From Hypericum androsaemum (taxonomy: Eukaryota > Streptophyta > Magnoliopsida > Malpighiales > Hypericaceae), in contig OZ023190.1 in the NCBI GenBank assembly GCA_963995505.1, positions 16,672,092-16,736,091 on the forward strand: a stretch of DNA of 64,000 bases. The letters run 5' to 3'. This document shows, one piece after another, positions 1-10,830 of this stretch. Position 1 is the stretch's first letter. The number at the start of each line of letters is the position of its first letter. Below the pieces are notes generated by a model. The model was not told the DNA's origin. It saw nothing but the letters and a program-made list of their open reading frames with translations, and ran no database searches. A program made the translations under genes and the position numbers.

Positions 1-3000
1 GATTTTGTCAAAGGAATCGTATCATGCGAGAATTTGCACTTCTCTCCCTGCAAAAGACAAGATTAAGTTAGTAGCAATCAGGTTTCAAAGATCAAAGACA
101 AAAATACAGATATGTAAACACAATAAAGCAGTGTATTGAACGATACGATGCAAGATAATTCTATTATTTGCTAGCCACATAATTTTCTGTTGGAAGATGT
201 TAGTTAGGCATCAGCCTACAAAATCTTAGTTATTTGGATTAGACTGGAAGAATTTAACTCAGAGGGAAATTCCATGACATTCGGCAGAAAGGAACTCCAT
301 AAAGTGTCATAAGCACACTTTTGCTATTATCCATAGAGATAAAAAGATAGCATTCCTCACTATAAACTACTGGCTGGTCCACTTCTTTCACGAAAGGCTA
401 CCTAATACAACACACAACAGCCAATAACCAACAGAAAATTACATCCAACCGAAGTGACATTACTTAAATGATTTGCAAGAAGTTGAATATGGAAAACTTA
501 ATAAATCCCTAGTTTAGGTCAAAAAGGATTTCTGGCATGGCAAGACTAATCTTGTGCTTTATAAATTGATATACATAATATAGGAAGATTGAAGAACAAA
601 TTCAGATGAAAACATGCAAAATACCTCTTGGCATCTCCCCTTAAGGAAATGTCGGCAATATGAGACGGGCTTTGAGACCTGTACAGGGCGTAGTTTCAAC
701 CTTTTAACACCTTGCTCTCTGTTCTTTTCAGCTCTTTTCTTTCTCTCCTTCTGCTGCATAACAACATTAAACAAGAACACTTACAAAGTTAATGCTACGA
801 GACAACCCAAAGACACTCTAGCAGTCCAAATCTGAAATGATTTAAGAACCGCAATTTATTCAACTTAGTAACGCGCCACTAAGCTACATAGTAATAAGCT
901 TTAACAAAAGGAATATAAATGAACATTCAAACCTTTTTCTTTGCTTTTCTTTCTGCAGTAGGGGGACCTCGCTTCTTGTTGTTGTCTGGACCAGCATCCT
1001 AACAAGGATAAATTAACAGGTTCAACAACCAGAAAAATGTTCCAAGGAAGTAGTTGCAAAGCTTAAGACCATAATCAGTACTAACTATGACTTGTTCCCA
1101 TGAGTTCGAAGGAAACCACAGTCTGCCAGAAATTCTGGAAGAGCTCATGTCAACATTACTCCAGCCTCTTGACAATTAAAGGGCACAGAAGAGTTGATGA
1201 AAGAATCCTTAAAACAGATCCATCTTAAGCACATGAAGAGGTGAATTGATCAAACATACTCTTAATGAAGTCACGGTTTTATAGATGAATGATGCTTGTG
1301 GCTATCACATAAAAGTACACTAAACAATAAGGAATGTTTCTGCACTCGTTACCTTTTCTCCGAGTGTAGTCCCTTGCCCTGCTGTTGCAATGACACTTGA
1401 TTCATGTGCTTGCACTGGAGCATTATCTGAAAAATCCACTTTGCAGTTAATGTCATTCTTGTCACCACCTACTTTATTATTCTCCTTGGGTTCATGCCCC
1501 ATCTCTTCTTTCATGTCGTCAAGGTCGATATGCTTTTTTCCTCCTGAGGCTTCAAGACCTTTCTTTGCTTTCTTGCTCAAATGATCACCATCTTTCTTTA
1601 GAGGAGTGACCTCATGGTCTTTCTTTCGCTTCCTGGCTCTACGACCCTGACTCTGCTTGTCATAGGAGACTGTATTTTCGTTTAAAAAAGGATCTTCATA
1701 CACAACAACTTGGCGGTTACCTGGAATAGCATCTCTAATATATCCTTTATCATTAGTTGCTCCGTAGAATCCAGCATGACCTGCTGTGCTCATTTGAAAG
1801 GAAGTAGGCACAGAATCCTTTCTCTTTGTCTCATGCTTTTGGTGAGGTTTGTTGCAACTTATTTTTATCCCTGAAGGCACTATAGTTTTTGCAGCTGCAT
1901 CGATGATTAGATCACCGTGTTCAGACTTTCCAGATATTTCCCCTTCTTCTACCTCATCATCCTCAAATTTACACAAACTGGAAGAGGATTTACTTGTTGC
2001 AGCACAGACTGATTCCTGCAATCCCCCCACTTCCGCAGGCATTTCTTTCTTCTCTCCTGACTTACCTACCCTCTGCAATAAATAGTTATCTTGAGCACCA
2101 AATTTTTCCTTTGAAACTGAAGTCAAATCTAGGACTTTGGATGCAGATGAGCCAAGAACAGACCCTTCATTCCCCATGAGAGCACACTCTAACTCAGTTA
2201 TCAACGATTGCTGAGCTCTACTTAAATCACCATCAGAGAAGCAATTTCCACTAGAACCATCATTACTTCCCAGCAACTCCACTACACAACCACAGATGTC
2301 TTCTACTCCCATCACGTTATCTATCTCATTAATCACAGCCTGGGTGTTGGTAAACCCTTCGTCTTGCAAACCATTATTCTCAAGATCTACATCCACAGCC
2401 ACGGCTGACCCGTTTTGATCCAGAGAGTTGCTGTCACCATCATGCATTTTACTTGCATCCACTGTTCCAAGGTGCTTTCCCCCCACTTCAGTCTGAATTT
2501 TTTCACCCGATCCATTGCTGACATCATCTTGAATCAAGCACACACAAAAAAAAAAGACGAAATCAATTCCAGACCAAGCACGTATAAATGCTCCCAATTA
2601 AATCCCGATTTTTCTAACAAAACAAATGCTATTACAGCAATTCGGCACTAAGCACGCCACTGCCAAGCATCGAGCTTATATCGCACCGTTGCTTGCTTGC
2701 CTATCGATTCACGACCAGCTTGAACGCCAATGGTTCTCTAGGAGATTAACTTCAAAGAGCAACTAGACTAAGTTATCCAGCAGCTCTAGCTATTAAACAT
2801 CAGCATGACATCAAACCTCCTCCTAATGACGTCACCTATCTCTCCAATCGGTACAAATGATTCCTCCTATGCCCTAACTAGAAACTATCTCGTCGCGGAG
2901 AGATGCGAGCACGTACCTGAGATCGGGTGCCGGGAAGGAAACACAGCGGTTCCGCAGAGACGAGTTTGAGAAGAGCAGCAGGAGATAATCCGGAGCAAGC

Positions 3001-3067
3001 TCCGATACGTCTCGCTCTTGAGATGCGATCGCCGGTAACCGAACACCGGCGGCGCCGTTTCTTCCAT
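1..3067 (-). CDS. EMB1789: CCCH-type zinc finger protein, EMB1789/C3H65-like (partial, C-terminus off window)
   Basis: Minus-strand gene read as five exons: 2917-3067, 1353-2527, 933-998, 625-753 and 1-47, the last continuing past the window edge. All junctions are GT-AG and keep phase. The start at 3067 opens MEETAPPVFGYRRSHLKSET. Exon 2 encodes a long, low-complexity acidic and lysine-rich region with an EVEEGEISG tract and an RRARKRKKD basic stretch. Exons 4 and 5 join to make a zinc finger, YCRHFLKGRCQ followed by EGEKCKFSH, a C-x7-C-x5-C-x3-H pattern typical of RNA-binding CCCH proteins. From memory this matches Arabidopsis EMB1789 (zinc finger CCCH protein 65), and its head-to-head neighbour bS16 is the same in Arabidopsis. 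The remaining fingers should lie left of the window. The nuclear RNA-binding role is inferred from the family. The zinc-finger call is firm; orthology rests on synteny. Confidence 0.85.
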
Positions 3068-3357
3068 CGCTACGCCTTTCTTCGTGAGCATCGAGCAGAG
3101 GGGGGTATATAATATAATATAATATAAGTACACCGACTTCCTCTCATTTTATATACGACGACTGGTGTGATTAGAAAAACGGACTGGTTTGATTATATGA
3201 CGTGGCACGTAGTAGACGACCGGTCGTCTGTTATGAACCCAAAATCTTTGGCTTTCCATTAAACCCTTGCCACTGTACTACCCCACCCCACCCCACCCCA
3301 CCCCACACAAGCTCCGTCGCCTTTTCCGCTTCACTCCTAAATTCCTTCCTCATCGGG
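3068..3357. promoter_or_regulatory. Shared divergent promoter of the zinc-finger and bS16 genes
   Basis: Only 290 bp separate the two start codons, so both promoters must overlap. The interval contains an ACGT-core element TGACGTGGCACGT at 3198-3210, a type recognised by bZIP factors. It also holds an AT-rich TATAATATAATATAA tract near 3107-3126 and a CCCCA tandem repeat just upstream of bS16. Motif function is inferred. Confidence 0.6.
3281..3306. repeat. CCCCA pentanucleotide microsatellite
   Basis: Five consecutive CCCCA units, with part of a sixth, lie about 55 bp upstream of the bS16 start codon, probably in its 5' leader. Confidence 0.9.
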
Positions 3358-4479
3358 ATGGTGGTGAGGATCCGGTTGGCGCGGTTCGGGTGCCGTAACA
3401 GGCCGTTTTATCGGGTGATGGCGGCGGATAGCAGGTCGCCCAGGGACGGGAAGCACCTGGAAGTCCTTGGTTACTACAACCCTCTCCCAGGTTTAGCCTC
3501 CGCTTTCGATATTGGATTGTTGTACGAAGGGGATAAATTTTTCGGTCATGAAAGTTTTTAGTTTAGTTTAGTTTAGTTTTGGGGTTTTCGAATTAGGTTA
3601 AGGTGATGCTGAATTCAGCTCTGTCTTATAGGTCAAGATGGAGGAAAGCGAATGGGTCTTAACTTCGAACGGGTCAAGTAAGCGAATTCTTTCCTCTCCT
3701 CGCGGTTGGCTTGCTTGCAATTTTACGCACGCCTTGAATGCCTCCTGTGTATTGAGTTCTGCTTATGATTCTGAACGAATTTCATTAGTCTGTCATTGGT
3801 GAAGCTTTGGTCTGGTCCTCTATGCGGCATCAGCCGTTATATCTTGTAAATCTGCTTTGTCTTTTATTTTAGGCTTTGTTGATTGCTCTTATCCTTCCGT
3901 TTCTGGTTTTAATATAGCGTGTTTATTGTACTTACAAAGAAAGTAGTGAAGTGAGCGGCAACATTTTGCAGTTGTCGCCCAGTTGTGGATTTAGCTTCTC
4001 TGTTCATTGCGTACTAATGCTAAGTTGTTGTTCTTCAAGTTCAACCGTGGTGGATGGTTTTGTTTGGACTGGGCTGGTGTCGGTTTTTCTTGTCAAAGCC
4101 TTGGGGGAAAGTAGAGAAGGGAGAAACCTTGTGCTTTTCGTCTCCTTTTGCGGAAAATGCTTCATGGCTTCTACCTCAGCGCGAGTATCATTTCTGATGC
4201 TGGTTTTTCCGTCTCAGACTGATCACCTGTGTTTGTGGTGATTTCAACAGATATTGGCTTTCTGTTGGTGCCCAACCTTCTGAACCTGTCGAACGCATTC
4301 TTTTCAGAGCTGGTTTGCTGCCTCCACCACCTATGGTAGCCATGGGACGGAAAGGTGGACCACGCGACACACGTCCTATCGACCCAATGACTGGGCGCTT
4401 CCTAATACCAGAAAATCCCGCCACCGCTGCAGAGAAGACAACTGCTGAAAGTGCAGACGTGGAGGCAATCACCTCGTGA
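3358..4479 (+). CDS. RPS16: Organellar ribosomal protein bS16 (S16 family)
   Basis: Three exons, 3358-3490, 3632-3677 and 4251-4479, give a 135-residue protein. It begins [20 protein letters not shown], the diagnostic bS16 N-terminus, followed by [20 protein letters not shown] and, across the next two junctions, [23 protein letters not shown]. The C-terminus extends beyond the bacterial core ([11 protein letters not shown], then an alanine/glutamate-rich tail). bS16 belongs to the small subunit of bacterial-type ribosomes, so the product should act in plastids or mitochondria. Nuclear plant bS16 proteins often carry targeting information in the mature N-terminus, and no separate presequence is visible here. 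The 135-residue length fits the AT5G56940-type protein. Introns are 141 and 573 bp with GT-AG ends. Confidence 0.93.
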
Positions 4480-4780
4480 AACATAATAAATGCTTCTGCA
4501 TTTCCGAACTCTATTTCTCCTACTTTATTGCAGAGAGATGGAGCCTTTTTTCCGTTGCAGGTGACAGTTCAGCATCCATAATTTTGTCTGAAATAATTTG
4601 TGCCTTCCTTTGACATTCAGCCACTACACTACGCAATCAATATGTGGATCTGTCGAACTTGATACCTGGAACTTGGAAAGATTAAGAAGGTCAAAATTAT
4701 GTTCATGGAAATATTGAAGTCTAAAGATTCTCACCTGATGTTATTTCAGTATCATTTATTCATTTCACATGGAACCCTCT
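4480..4780. other. bS16 3' UTR and short intergenic stretch
   Basis: AT-rich sequence after the bS16 stop, likely its 3' UTR. No further coding signal was seen before the retroposon target site at 4781. Confidence 0.5.
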
Positions 4781-5118
4781 AGTTTGATTCATGTGCTAAA
4801 AAATCAGCACTTCTCCCTTGTGAGACTCTCTCTCTCTCCTCGGTGGGAGCGCACCTTTCTTTTCTTTCTTCTTAGGGTTACTGTTGAAACCAATCGCCGC
4901 CCACCATCACCCTTGCATCGATCCCCTTCCACAGCCTTTGGCTTAGCTCACCACCGTAGCCTATCTGGCTCCAGTTCGTAGCTCGCCGCCATCTCCTCCG
5001 ATTCTATCGATTTGCTCTGGTTTTTCCCTCTCAGATCTACTGGTGACAGCCGTTCTCGCCACTTCCTCGACGTTTCCAGTGTCCTCGTCGCCGACGGTCT
5101 ACTAAGGCTTTCTTAGCC

Positions 5119-5802
5119 CTATGTTGTCAATAGCAGATAGCATTGCGTAGCGACGACCCCCTTAGAATGTTATAGCAGTATAGCAGTAGCGGGATGATCG
5201 CTATTGCAAAGACTAAAAATCAGTGTACAAAGTAAACATAAATACTCAAAAATAGACATATTAACTTATTGGGCAACAAAAAAATGCAGAACGACCAGCA
5301 AATTACAAACACAGCAACTAAAAGTAAGCCAAAAAAGAGAGAAGTCACTTACCCAATACTTACACAGCAACTAAAAAAATCACTTACCCAATACCCAAAG
5401 CTTACACAGCAACTAAAAAATCACTTACCCAATACCCAAAGCTTACACAGTAACTAAAAAATCACTTACCCAATACCCAAAACTTATTAACTTACTCGGC
5501 AAATGAAAAAAAGGGAAAAAATTACTTACCCAATACCCAAAACTTACACAGTAACTAAAAAAATCATTTACCCAATACCCAAAACTACCTATATGCCCTC
5601 AATAAATAAGTAAACAGTTAAAAAATTAGGGGTATTTATGGAATTCTTGCCAAAATCTAAAATAGCGACCAAATAGCAGCCAAAAGGCGCTATAGCGGCT
5701 GTTATAGCCGCTACTGTCTATAGCGTTTAACAGCAGCATATCATAGCGGTGGGTGCCCATAGCGCTACATAACACCTCTATAGTGCGCTATTGACAACAT
5801 AG
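5119..5802. mobile_element. hAT-type MITE nested in the retroposon
   Basis: Perfect 16 bp terminal inverted repeats (CTATGTTGTCAATAGC at 5119-5134 and its complement at 5787-5802) are flanked by a perfect 8 bp duplication TCTTAGCC at 5111-5118 and 5803-5810. An 8 bp duplication fits the hAT superfamily. The ends are packed with TATAGC/GCTATA subterminal motifs. The centre (about 5345-5590) repeats a roughly 43 bp CTTACCCAATACCCAAA-containing unit. It is non-coding. Confidence 0.85.
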
Positions 5803-6178
5803 TCTTAGCCTCGGCCTTCCGGCGTCCTCGAAGTCTGTCCAGACCAGGTCTTGGTCCCGCTCTGCCGCTCCAGTGTCTATCCTTCTCTCCGGCGAGCCAG
5901 AGTGAGCCATCCGCGGTTACCGGGGGGTTGGTCGCCTTAGACCTCCCCTGAATGAACATGTTTTTCATTGCTTCATTTCATATTTTCTTCCATTCTGCTG
6001 CGGCTTATTTTTTTGATCATCGAGTTTCTTGCTTCTTGTGCTTAGTTGCTGTGTTCTGCTTGTGCTTGATGACTGCGTCGTGTTGTTGTCCAAACTGATC
6101 CAACCACTTCTGTTTAGTGGGTCTTTTGGGATCATGTTTTATTTTCTTTGGTCGTGTGTCTTTTGCTTGGATCGACTT

Positions 6179-6334
6179 AGGTCAGATCCTGAGCCACGGC
6201 TGTTTAGTGGCTGCATTAGGTCAGATCCCGAGCCACGGCTGTTTAGTGGCTGCGTTAGGTCAAATCCTGAGCCACGGCTGTTTAGTGGCTGCATTAGGTC
6301 AGATCCCGAGCCACGGCTGTTTAGTGGCTGCATC
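6179..6334 (+). repeat. 39 bp tandem repeat, four copies
   Basis: Four near-identical 39 bp units, each with GAGCCACGGCTGTTTAGTGG, lie inside the retroposon. The period is a multiple of three, so the surrounding frame stays open through all units. Confidence 0.9.
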
Positions 6335-6757
6335 GGGTTGTCGTTATTTTATTTCTGCTTATGCTTTTGCTTGGATCGGCTTTCGCCTGATCTGAGATCC
6401 TTTCGGATCTCGTTGCCTGTTCGAAGGTTGCGGGTGGAGAACCTTGTTTCGATAGATTTAGGTCGACCTTGGCTCTCATCTGAGTGTATCTCGTATGCAT
6501 TCAGATGCCCTCTTGACGGTGTCTTGAGGTTATTGGCCGAAGTTTGCTTCGGCAGAAGTCCGCCCCGGTTGTTGGCTTTCTGGCATTTTCGACCGCCCAT
6601 TCCTCCCCCTGTGTCACCTTGCTGTCATCGGACTGACTTTCGTTTTCTGCTTAACTCTCTTGTCTTATGTCTGTGTATTTTTCTTTATTGTACTATACCT
6701 CGTTATTAATATATGCTGTGAGCCACTTTTACCCCTAAAAAAAGTTTGATTCATGTG

Positions 6758-7205
6758 ATAACCATTATTGCACATCTTTGCTTTCCTTTTTCATTTTCCA
6801 GAAAGTACCATTATCGTACATCTGATGGACAGCTCTCAGGGCCCTCCGTCTTGAACTTGGTGTCCTTGGCATTAGCTTTTTTTCTAAATTAGTAAAGAAA
6901 TCTAAGTCTCTTAAAAATAAAATCTTAACAAGTAATCAAATCTCCCATGGACCCGAGGGTTGGTCAATTGGTCTTCTCAAATATCAAATGTTGCTTCTTT
7001 ACAGTTGTTTAACTCGGTGCATCTGAACATCTCTTTAAATTAGCATCATTGGCCATTTGTTGATTCACAGTGCACTAATGTTGTCGCAAAAGTTATAGTG
7101 CGAACATTAATTTTTAAAGTTTTTATTGCTGGAATTGATTTTTTTAAGTAGTGATCAACAAAAAATATAAAAAAATTGATACAAATTTTATGGGAGTTGG
7201 GGCAT
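6758..7205. other. Non-coding interval
   Basis: AT-rich sequence between the retroposon and the left segmental duplicate. No gene or repeat boundary was identified. Confidence 0.5.
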
Positions 7206-7549
7206 GTACCCAACATTGAAGAGTTTTGTGTTCATTTTGAGTGTTTTTATTTGAAAGAGTTTTTTAATAATTATTGTTTGGAAAAAGTATGTTTTAGTAC
7301 CCTGTGGTTTCATGAATTCCGCTTTTAAGGTATGTGGTTTAAAATTTTAGATTTGGTCCATGTGGGTTTGTTGTTCAGACAACCCTCGATTTTGGTCAGC
7401 ATGGACAACTGTCCGATCATTTAGTTGTCCATGCGGGTTTCACATTTCCCAAACAACGTTGTTTGGCGTTCTACGTGGATGTTCCATTGTTTAAGTCGTT
7501 GTTTGGTTGAATGCTTATCAAATTCTAAACACTGAGTGTATATGTACGG

Positions 7550-7625
7550 AGGCATGTTGTGGAGATCAATGGTCCAGAGGCTGTTGGCAAAACAACACTT
7601 ACTTTACATGTAATCGCCCAACCAA
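7550..7625 (+). pseudogene. RecA exon 4 (Walker A) fragment, copy A
   Basis: Matches the start of RECA exon 4 at 19151: GTTGTGGAGATC, then GGTCCAGAGGCTG, then CATGTAATCGC. It would encode a P-loop-like EINGPEAVGKTTLTLHVIA. Similarity extends about 25 bp upstream into RECA intron 3 (ATTCTAAAC), so it came from genomic DNA and not from mRNA. It has no promoter or flanking exons. Confidence 0.8.
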
Positions 7626-7982
7626 AAGTGTTTAATTAAAAATGTGGAAGAAGGGTGGGGAAGAAGGGATAGAGTGGGGAATATTTTTATATATTTATAT
7701 AAAAATTAGGAACTATTTTGATAATTTATCGATTACACGTCATCATTAACTAGACTCAATACGTGTGCCATGTCGGCTTAAGAACAGGAGCGTTTCGAGT
7801 CTATTTAGTAGACAGTTGGATGAGGCTTGTCCTAATTAAATTTGGAATACCACTTATCAATTTTAAATTAAAGAGTCTGAATGCAAAAAAAGTTAAAATA
7901 GAAGCCAAGGACAAGGGTTTTAGCCAATTCGCCCCTTTAAAACCAAAACTCCTCCCCCTTCTCTTCCCTTCCCTTCCCCCAG

Positions 7983-8803
7983 ATGAGCAACGACAAGGGT
8001 AACTTCAATATGGCTGATCTCACTTCCGGTAACAATCCAGTCCCTCGCTCTCTCTCTCTCTCTCCTCGAAAATCTCGTACTTCTTATTTAAATTTCGATT
8101 TCAATTAGGGTTAGTCTCTAATCTTCGATTTCCCGTGTTTGTTCTGTTCTAGCTCTTAACGAGGAGGGTCGCGCCGACCTCGTCAACGTTCTCAAGGTCG
8201 CTTGGTTGAGCTAGTGCTGTTGGCTCTCTTATGGATTTATTGTTTGCTGATTTGTCTGCTCCGTTGTTTTGTTTCTGATTTTGTGTTGCAGAATAAGCTC
8301 CAGAGTCTCGCGGGGCAGCACACCGAGGTGCTCGAGAATTTGTCCCCGGAAGTTAGGAAGCGTGTCGAGGAACTTAGGTTGATACAGGCATGTTCGTTGA
8401 CTTGTTTTTGTGCCGCTTGGATCTTATTTGCCTGCCTTAGTTGGTCTGGTTGTGACGATATTCGTTCCTTCTGTTTGTTATTGCTGCAAAGAGTTAATTA
8501 TCTGATCTATTGTACACAAAGGTACGTTTCTGTTGCTTTGTTACTTTTGCATTGGCATGTGGAATCGTTTAATTTGTTGCTTTACTTGATTTCAGCGGTA
8601 TGAGATTGTGAATGGCCCAGTTGAAGGAGATACCAATGATGCAGCAATGGAAACAGGTGCTCAATCTGCTCTTGAAAATACAAACACGAGTCGGCCTGTT
8701 ATTTATTGCTTGTTAAGACTAAATTGATTTCTGATTTTCAGAGAAAGGTGTTCCCGACTTCTGGCTCACGGCGATGAAAAACAATGAAGTGCTTGCGGAG
8801 GAG
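7983..8803 (+). pseudogene. Truncated NAP1 duplicate
   Basis: Exon equivalents 1, 2, 3, 5 and 6 of NAP1 are present at 7983-8028, 8153-8196, 8292-8387, 8596-8656 and 8742-8803, with intact splice signals including the same GC donor after exon 3. Exon 4 is missing except its last few bases (TGTACAC at about 8514). The equivalent of 15831-15922 has been deleted, with its acceptor. Homology ends in intron 6, so all downstream coding sequence, including the conserved core and the acidic tail, is absent. It may still be transcribed because the core promoter and leader were copied in part. Confidence 0.88.
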
Positions 8804-9515
8804 GTAAAGCCTCTCACCTTTGCTTGAGGTTTTATCAAGTGGAAGAGGTTTAGCAGGTGATAATTAAGGTCCAACACCTCAAACTAGGGTATAGATAGGT
8901 TCTTGCCTATACCGTACCATACCTTAAAAGGAAATAGGACGAGACTCGAGAGAAAAAGAAAAAAAATATTTGCGAAATTTGTCTAGTTTAAAATTAGTTA
9001 GCGTGATGGTGTTTTAATACAATCAGGGACTACAAAGATCATAACAGATTGGTTTTTTTACCCTCCGAAGTCCAAATAGATGTACGTGGCTGAACCCCCG
9101 ATTTATAAGTTTCGGTCGTTCCATATTACAAATGACAGTCGTGGATTCTGTTCGCCAATCGTCCATGGCAGCCTCTAAACCCTAAAATTTAGGAAAAATA
9201 TAATATAAAGGAAGCCTCAAATTCGTCTCTTGAGCTCTTAAGTCCTTTTGGAATCTCCACGAAGACGGTTCTTCTCCCGTCTAGTCTCTTCCGAACAACA
9301 AGGTGATTAATCGACCAAAGTATCTATTAAATCGCGATTTCATGAAATCAGTTTTTTTTCTAGGTTTTGGATGATAGATCTAGGAGCTCCATATTATGTG
9401 CCCTAGGTTTTAGCTGTGTGTTTTAGTGAAGATTTTGTTTGAGAATGAATTTCTTCTTAATGTTTGACCGTTGTGTCATTGACATGATTACCAGATAAGC
9501 GGCGGCCTGCATTCA

Positions 9516-10064
9516 ATGATACTCGAGGGGAAGAAAACAGTTGGAGAAACATACTACGATATACTATCTATAAATGAAGATGCAAGCTACGAAGAGATAC
9601 GCGCAAGCTATCGTGCTGCCATCCTAAGTTTCCATCCTGATAAACTAAAGGTTGCTAATGATGATGCATCGAGTCATCACGAGGGTCCGGATGATAGATT
9701 TCTGGAAGCACAGAAGGCCTGGGAGATCTTAGGGAGTTCGAGTTCCCGTGCAATCTACGATAGCAAGCTACGAGCGACCAGACATGAATTGGATGTTGCA
9801 GAGGACATCTATTTGGATGACATGACGGTTGAGGACAATGGAGATGTCGTGGAGCTGTTTTACCAGTGCCGTTGCGGGGATTATTTCTTCGTTGATTCTT
9901 TGGAGCTGGGGAGAATGCGGTATGCATTGTGCATAAATGCTGGTAAGGTCTTTGTAAAGACTACTGATGCGTCACCCGCATCGGTTGTTCTCCCTTGTGG
10001 TTCTTGTTCCCTACACGTTCGTGTATGGATAACTGTGGGCGACAAGGAATCAATTAAGGACTAA
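9516..10064 (+). CDS. DPH4: DPH4-type J-domain protein with CSL zinc finger (diphthamide synthesis)
   Basis: A single 182-residue reading frame without coding introns. The J-domain spans about residues 8-75: TYYDILSINEDASYEEIRASYR, then the HPDK signature (FHPDKLK), then FLEAQKAWEILGSSSSRAIYD. A CSL/DPH-type zinc finger follows: QCRCGDYFFVDSLELG and VLPCGSCSLHVRVWI, with the CxC and CxxC metal ligands. Proteins of this layout (DPH4/JJJ3/DNAJC24) help DPH1-DPH2 transfer 3-amino-3-carboxypropyl to the eEF2 histidine in diphthamide synthesis. A likely 5' UTR intron runs from AAG|GTGATTAATC (near 9302) to TTACCAG (9494). The gene is not part of the Arabidopsis block around it and lies between the two NAP1 copies. 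It appears intact. Confidence 0.9.
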   Translation: MILEGKKTVGETYYDILSINEDASYEEIRASYRAAILSFHPDKLKVANDDASSHHEGPDDRFLEAQKAWEILGSSSSRAIYDSKLRATRHELDVAEDIYLDDMTVEDNGDVVELFYQCRCGDYFFVDSLELGRMRYALCINAGKVFVKTTDASPASVVLPCGSCSLHVRVWITVGDKESIKD

Positions 10065-10589
10065 CTACAATATATTGCTTTTTATGTTGGGACTTCGAAC
10101 GCATTATGGCTCAAACTTTATTCAAAACAATCACAAACAAGTGTAACAAGGGACGCAATCGTCGTATGCTCTCCGACGCGAGGAAGGCTGATGAGGCGCA
10201 TGGGTTGTCGGGAAGCTGGACGAGGCATTTGCACTCGCTCCACGTATTGCTGTCAAATTGCCGGCTGGAGAAGACCGCCGCTGTCGCCTAGCTCTACTCC
10301 CTTATCTACCTCACCTCCTTCCACCTCCACAGCTCCCCTAATGCTGCCTCTCCTTTGCAGATCTTTTTTTCTTTTTTCTTTTTCTTTTTTTGTTTTACAT
10401 TTTCGTTTTTCCTAGCCATAACTCTAATATTATTAAATGCAAGTTGATTTTCAATATTATACAATTATTATTAGTTACAACTTTCAACATTTTCAATTAT
10501 TACTCTTAAAAGAAAAAATGAAGAACAGGTTGTTTGGATTAATTAAGGGCTTTTTTTCCTTAATGATTAGTTGCTTTCAGTTGTTTTTA
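10065..10589. other. 3' flank of DPH4, AT-rich, no gene
   Basis: Contains a pyrimidine-rich tract near 10360-10400 (CTTTTTTC repeats) and AT-rich sequence. No supported gene. Confidence 0.5.
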
Positions 10590-10830
10590 ATAAAGACGCG
10601 CGCGCGTTGCGAGTGCCGTTCTATGAACAATGACCTTACCAGCATCTCTGAACAATGCATACCCCATTCTCCCCAGCTCCAAAGAATCAACAAAAAAGTA
10701 ATCCAGCAACGGCACTGGAAAAACAGCTCCATGACATCTCCATTGTCCTCAACCGTCATGTCATCCAAATAGATGTCCTCTGCAACCGTCTATTTGGACT
10801 TCGGAGGGTAAAAAATATCATGTTATGATC
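10590..10830 (-). pseudogene. Inverted partial copy of DPH4
   Basis: On the minus strand this reproduces the 3' half of DPH4 from GTTGCAGAGGACATCTATTT onward (residues DIYLDDMTVEDNGD, then ELFFQCRC). It is degraded after the first cysteines of the zinc finger. Upstream on its own strand it continues into the DPH4 5' flank (ACCCTCCGAAGTCCAAATAG, as at about 9060-9079). About 0.7 kb, the promoter-proximal region and J-domain, is therefore missing. It is an internally deleted inverted duplicate, not a retrocopy. Confidence 0.82.

Larger units (their letters stand above)
4796..6742 (+). mobile_element. Non-LTR retroposon with A-rich tail and 15 bp target duplication
   Basis: The insert is flanked by a perfect 15 bp duplication, AGTTTGATTCATGTG, at 4781-4795 and 6743-6757. 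It ends in an A-rich tail (CCCCTAAAAAA) just before the right copy, the hallmark of target-primed reverse transcription. Excluding the nested MITE and its extra target copy it is about 1.25 kb. The left end is GC-rich and 5' UTR-like; the right end resembles plant LINE 3' tails (TTTCTTTATTGTACTATACC). No reverse transcriptase is present, so it is a non-autonomous or truncated LINE derivative or a retroposed transcript of unknown source. The long reading frame at 6029-6709 is not recognisable. Confidence 0.75.
7206..8867 (+). repeat. Segmental duplication, copy A (RecA fragment + 5' half of NAP1)
   Basis: Starts at GTACCCAACATTGAAGAG and ends at AAGAGGTTTAGCAG followed by GTGATAATT. The same order of sequence occurs at 13229-16310. 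Copy A lacks the hAT element of copy B, part of the NAP1 5' leader and most of NAP1 exon 4. It stops inside NAP1 intron 6. Confidence 0.88.

Noticed and set aside
6029..6709. 226-codon frame in the 4.8-6.7 kb retroposon
   Set aside because: No recognised domain, repeat-driven, and inside a retroposed sequence; kept as a note within the element.
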